The notes under the pieces were generated by a model that was not told the origin of the DNA, ran no database searches, and saw only the letters and a list, made by a program, of their open reading frames with translations. 6,847 bases of DNA from Desulfococcus sp. (lineage in GTDB: Bacteria; Desulfobacterota; Desulfobacteria; Desulfobacterales; Desulfosalsimonadaceae): positions 1 to 6,847 of the forward strand of contig JAHECJ010000109.1 of assembly GCA_024641805.1 (NCBI GenBank). The letters are read 5' to 3'. Position numbers and translations under genes: made by a program. Positions 4,813 through 6,847 of this stretch are shown piece by piece (within the stretch, counting starts at the first letter, position 1; each line of letters opens with the position of its first letter).

Positions 4813-6847
4813 TTACCCATTAACAGGCAAGACTCCCGAAATCTCTTTTTTTATCCGTTCTACAGCCGCCGGATCATCAACTTTTGAATCATTATCATCT
4901 CTGACGTAAAAGACATCCACCACCTGATCCACTTTGGTTGCGATTTTTGCGACAGTGATGTTCAACCCCAGACGGCTGATCACGTCGGTCACATTGTAAA
5001 GCAACCCTTTAAAATCATAAGAAAAAACTTCGATTATAGTATAAAAACTGGAGCTTTCATTGTCCACATCCACCCGATTCGGCCGGATGGATATATACGC
5101 CTCCGCCCGCTTCCCTATGATTGCTTTTTTAGAAATTTCCGATTGAAGGTCCATCTCGCCGGCAAGGACCGCTTCAAGATTATTTTTCACCCGCTGCCAC
5201 CGTTCGGCTTCAAACAGCTGCTCGGGCGGCGGTTCAACAATAAAAATATCCAGTGCAATTCCGTTTTTCCATGTATTGGCATGCACATCGAGAATGTTGA
5301 TATTATTTAATGTAAAGACCCCGGCGATTTTCGAAAACAGACCGGGCCGATCTTTGGCGCAAAATGTCACTGTCCGGCTATTCAGCTCGGCATCATGCGC
5401 AACATCCAATACAAATGGTTTACCGGCAAGACGGTTGTATAAATGAATATGGGAAACAATGTCTTCAACTCCTGTATACAGCATATAACGAGGAGACATT
5501 TCATCGAAAATCTCACCCACATCAACACCTTCAAGTTCCAGACCGGCTTCAAGCACTGCTTTCTTTTTCTTAGCTATGCGATTGACGACACTGGTGGTTG
5601 CAAACTCCTCTTTTTCCAGAATTCCAAGAACTTTAAGGAAAAAATCCCTCAGTAGCGACGCCGTCCAACTGTTCCATGCTTTTGGCCCGGTTGCACAGGA
5701 GTCGGCAACCGTCAGGAGATACAGCATTCTCAAGCGGTTGCCGTCCATGATCTGGCGGGCACATACGATTGCCGTCTCTTCATCATTAATATCCCGGCGG
5801 GTAGCAATTTTAATCAGCAGAAGATGGTTTTCAATCAGAAATGATACGAGATCAATCTCCCGCAAATTATATCCCATGCGCTTTAACACAGCCGCAGAGA
5901 TATCCGCGCCGGCCTGCGAATGACGTCCTTCCTGTCCTTTACCGATATCGTGGAGCAATGCAGCCAGCAAAAGTATCTTTTTACGCTTTAAGCCACGATA
6001 CAGCCTGACACAGAGTTCATCCTGTTCAGGGTCTTCCGATTCGCCGAACATTTTCAGCGTATACACGGTTCTCAGCATATGACGATCGACCGGAAAGAGG
6101 TGATAGGCATCATATTGAATCCGGTTGACGATGCTTTTATACTCGGGAATCAGGCTAACCAGAAAACCGGTATTCAGCATTTGTTCCAGCACATTGAACG
6201 TGGGTGCCGGCAAAATAAGAATTTTTTCAAATGAATTCCTTACCGACCAGGAGGATCTGAACTGATTGCCGACTAAGTAATTAAATTCCCGGACCAGCCT
6301 CTCCGCCTCCCGACTAATCGGCATTTTTAGCTTTGCACTGACTTCAAAAATCTTAATCAGCATTTCAGGATCATTGAGTATGGTTTCCGGCGAGTCAAAA
6401 TTCAGCCGTTCCTTAAACAGATGAATTCCGGGATGTTCACTAATTTTTCGCGCGCTCTGTCGCCATTTTCCCCTTTTCCCATACCCGAATTCATATAAAA
6501 AAAGCTGGAGCTGATTTTTAATAAACGTCATATGTGAATGGAGTTCACCGAGAAACTTCTCAACGGCCGACTGCCCTTTTTCATCTGAAAACCCCATGGA
6601 CTCAGCCACCGGCCGCTGATATTCAAAATACAGCTGGTCGCACTTTCTTTTTGCCAGCAGATGCAGCTTGTTTCTGACATTCCAGATAAATGAGAGCGCC
6701 GACCTAAGTTCATTATATTCAAAGTGAGTCAATACTCCCTGAAATTCCAAATCCCGGGTCTGCTGCAGATCATATTTTATTCCGGCGATCCATCGGAGTG
6801 TGTGATAATCCCTAAGGCCGCCTTTGCCTTCTTTCAGATTCGGCTGA
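4813..6847 (-). CDS. glnD: PII uridylyltransferase/uridylyl-removing enzyme (5' end outside window)
   Basis: This bifunctional cytoplasmic sensor adds UMP to PII when glutamine is low and removes it when glutamine is high. The window holds the last 677 codons. The frame remains open through the right edge, and a TTG at 6750 is internal: upstream of it the frame still encodes PNLKEGKGGLRD, a GlnD hallmark just after the nucleotidyltransferase domain. The catalytic N-terminal nucleotidyltransferase core is therefore outside. Visible, in fragment numbering: the GlnD helical linker region (about 1-240); an HD hydrolase domain with VDRHMLRTVY (His256), LLAALLHDIGKG (His299-Asp300), RHSQAG, ENHLL and LTVADSCATGP, all expected metal or core motifs; and two C-terminal ACT domains (TVTFCAKDRPGLFSKIAG at about 491-508, and TIIEVFSYDFKGLLYNVTDV at about 603-622) that sense glutamine. 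Full GlnD proteins are about 850-930 residues, consistent with 200-250 missing. It stops 62 nt before amtB. Confidence 0.97.
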   Translation of the reverse strand, partial: QPNLKEGKGGLRDYHTLRWIAGIKYDLQQTRDLEFQGVLTHFEYNELRSALSFIWNVRNKLHLLAKRKCDQLYFEYQRPVAESMGFSDEKGQSAVEKFLGELHSHMTFIKNQLQLFLYEFGYGKRGKWRQSARKISEHPGIHLFKERLNFDSPETILNDPEMLIKIFEVSAKLKMPISREAERLVREFNYLVGNQFRSSWSVRNSFEKILILPAPTFNVLEQMLNTGFLVSLIPEYKSIVNRIQYDAYHLFPVDRHMLRTVYTLKMFGESEDPEQDELCVRLYRGLKRKKILLLAALLHDIGKGQEGRHSQAGADISAAVLKRMGYNLREIDLVSFLIENHLLLIKIATRRDINDEETAIVCARQIMDGNRLRMLYLLTVADSCATGPKAWNSWTASLLRDFFLKVLGILEKEEFATTSVVNRIAKKKKAVLEAGLELEGVDVGEIFDEMSPRYMLYTGVEDIVSHIHLYNRLAGKPFVLDVAHDAELNSRTVTFCAKDRPGLFSKIAGVFTLNNINILDVHANTWKNGIALDIFIVEPPPEQLFEAERWQRVKNNLEAVLAGEMDLQSEISKKAIIGKRAEAYISIRPNRVDVDNESSSFYTIIEVFSYDFKGLLYNVTDVISRLGLNITVAKIATKVDQVVDVFYVRDDNDSKVDDPAAVERIKKEISGVLPVNG

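Noticed and set aside
6748..6750. TTG at 6748-6750 as the start of glnD
   Set aside because: The frame continues upstream to the window edge and encodes the conserved PNLKEGKGGLRD segment, so the gene is cut by the window rather than short.
1..6847. Mobile elements, CRISPR arrays, tRNA or rRNA genes
   Set aside because: No spaced identical repeats, transposase-like frames, terminal inverted repeats or RNA gene signatures were seen on either strand.

Overview
The window carries six genes, all on the minus strand, in two transcription groups. The protein families, the gene order and the AGPS-like oxidase suggest a Gram-negative proteobacterium-like host. My best guess is Desulfobacterota (the sulfate-reducing 'deltaproteobacteria' such as Desulfobacterales). 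That assignment rests on recognised sequence style only, not on a marker gene.

Right to left, in the direction of transcription, the first group is a nitrogen-sensing and assimilation cluster. It runs glnD (uridylyltransferase/uridylyl-removing enzyme, 5' end beyond the right edge), amtB (ammonium channel), a PII signal protein of GlnB/GlnK type, and glnA (type I glutamine synthetase). Gaps are 62, 53 and 232 nt. A strong intrinsic terminator closes the cluster just after glnA. The parts fit one circuit. GlnD reads glutamine through its ACT domains and modifies PII on Tyr51. PII controls AmtB and, where the full cascade exists, the adenylylation state of glutamine synthetase (predicted site Tyr399). 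All diagnostic residues that lie inside the window are intact. The 232-nt gap before glnA is the only sizeable intergenic space in the cluster, and it holds a compact run of palindromes that may form a structured leader.

The second group begins left of the glnA terminator. It has a promoter-like -35 element, a near-perfect FadR-type operator, a FadR-subfamily GntR regulator with a TTG start, and 17 nt later the first 144 codons of an FAD-linked oxidase related to alkyl-DHAP synthases, which runs off the left edge. This looks like a self-regulated two-gene (or longer) operon unrelated to nitrogen metabolism.

I see no mobile element, CRISPR array, tRNA, rRNA or broken gene. The region is mostly ordinary core metabolism. 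The observations most worth a second look are the palindrome cluster in the glnA leader and the operator-regulator pair of the GntR operon.
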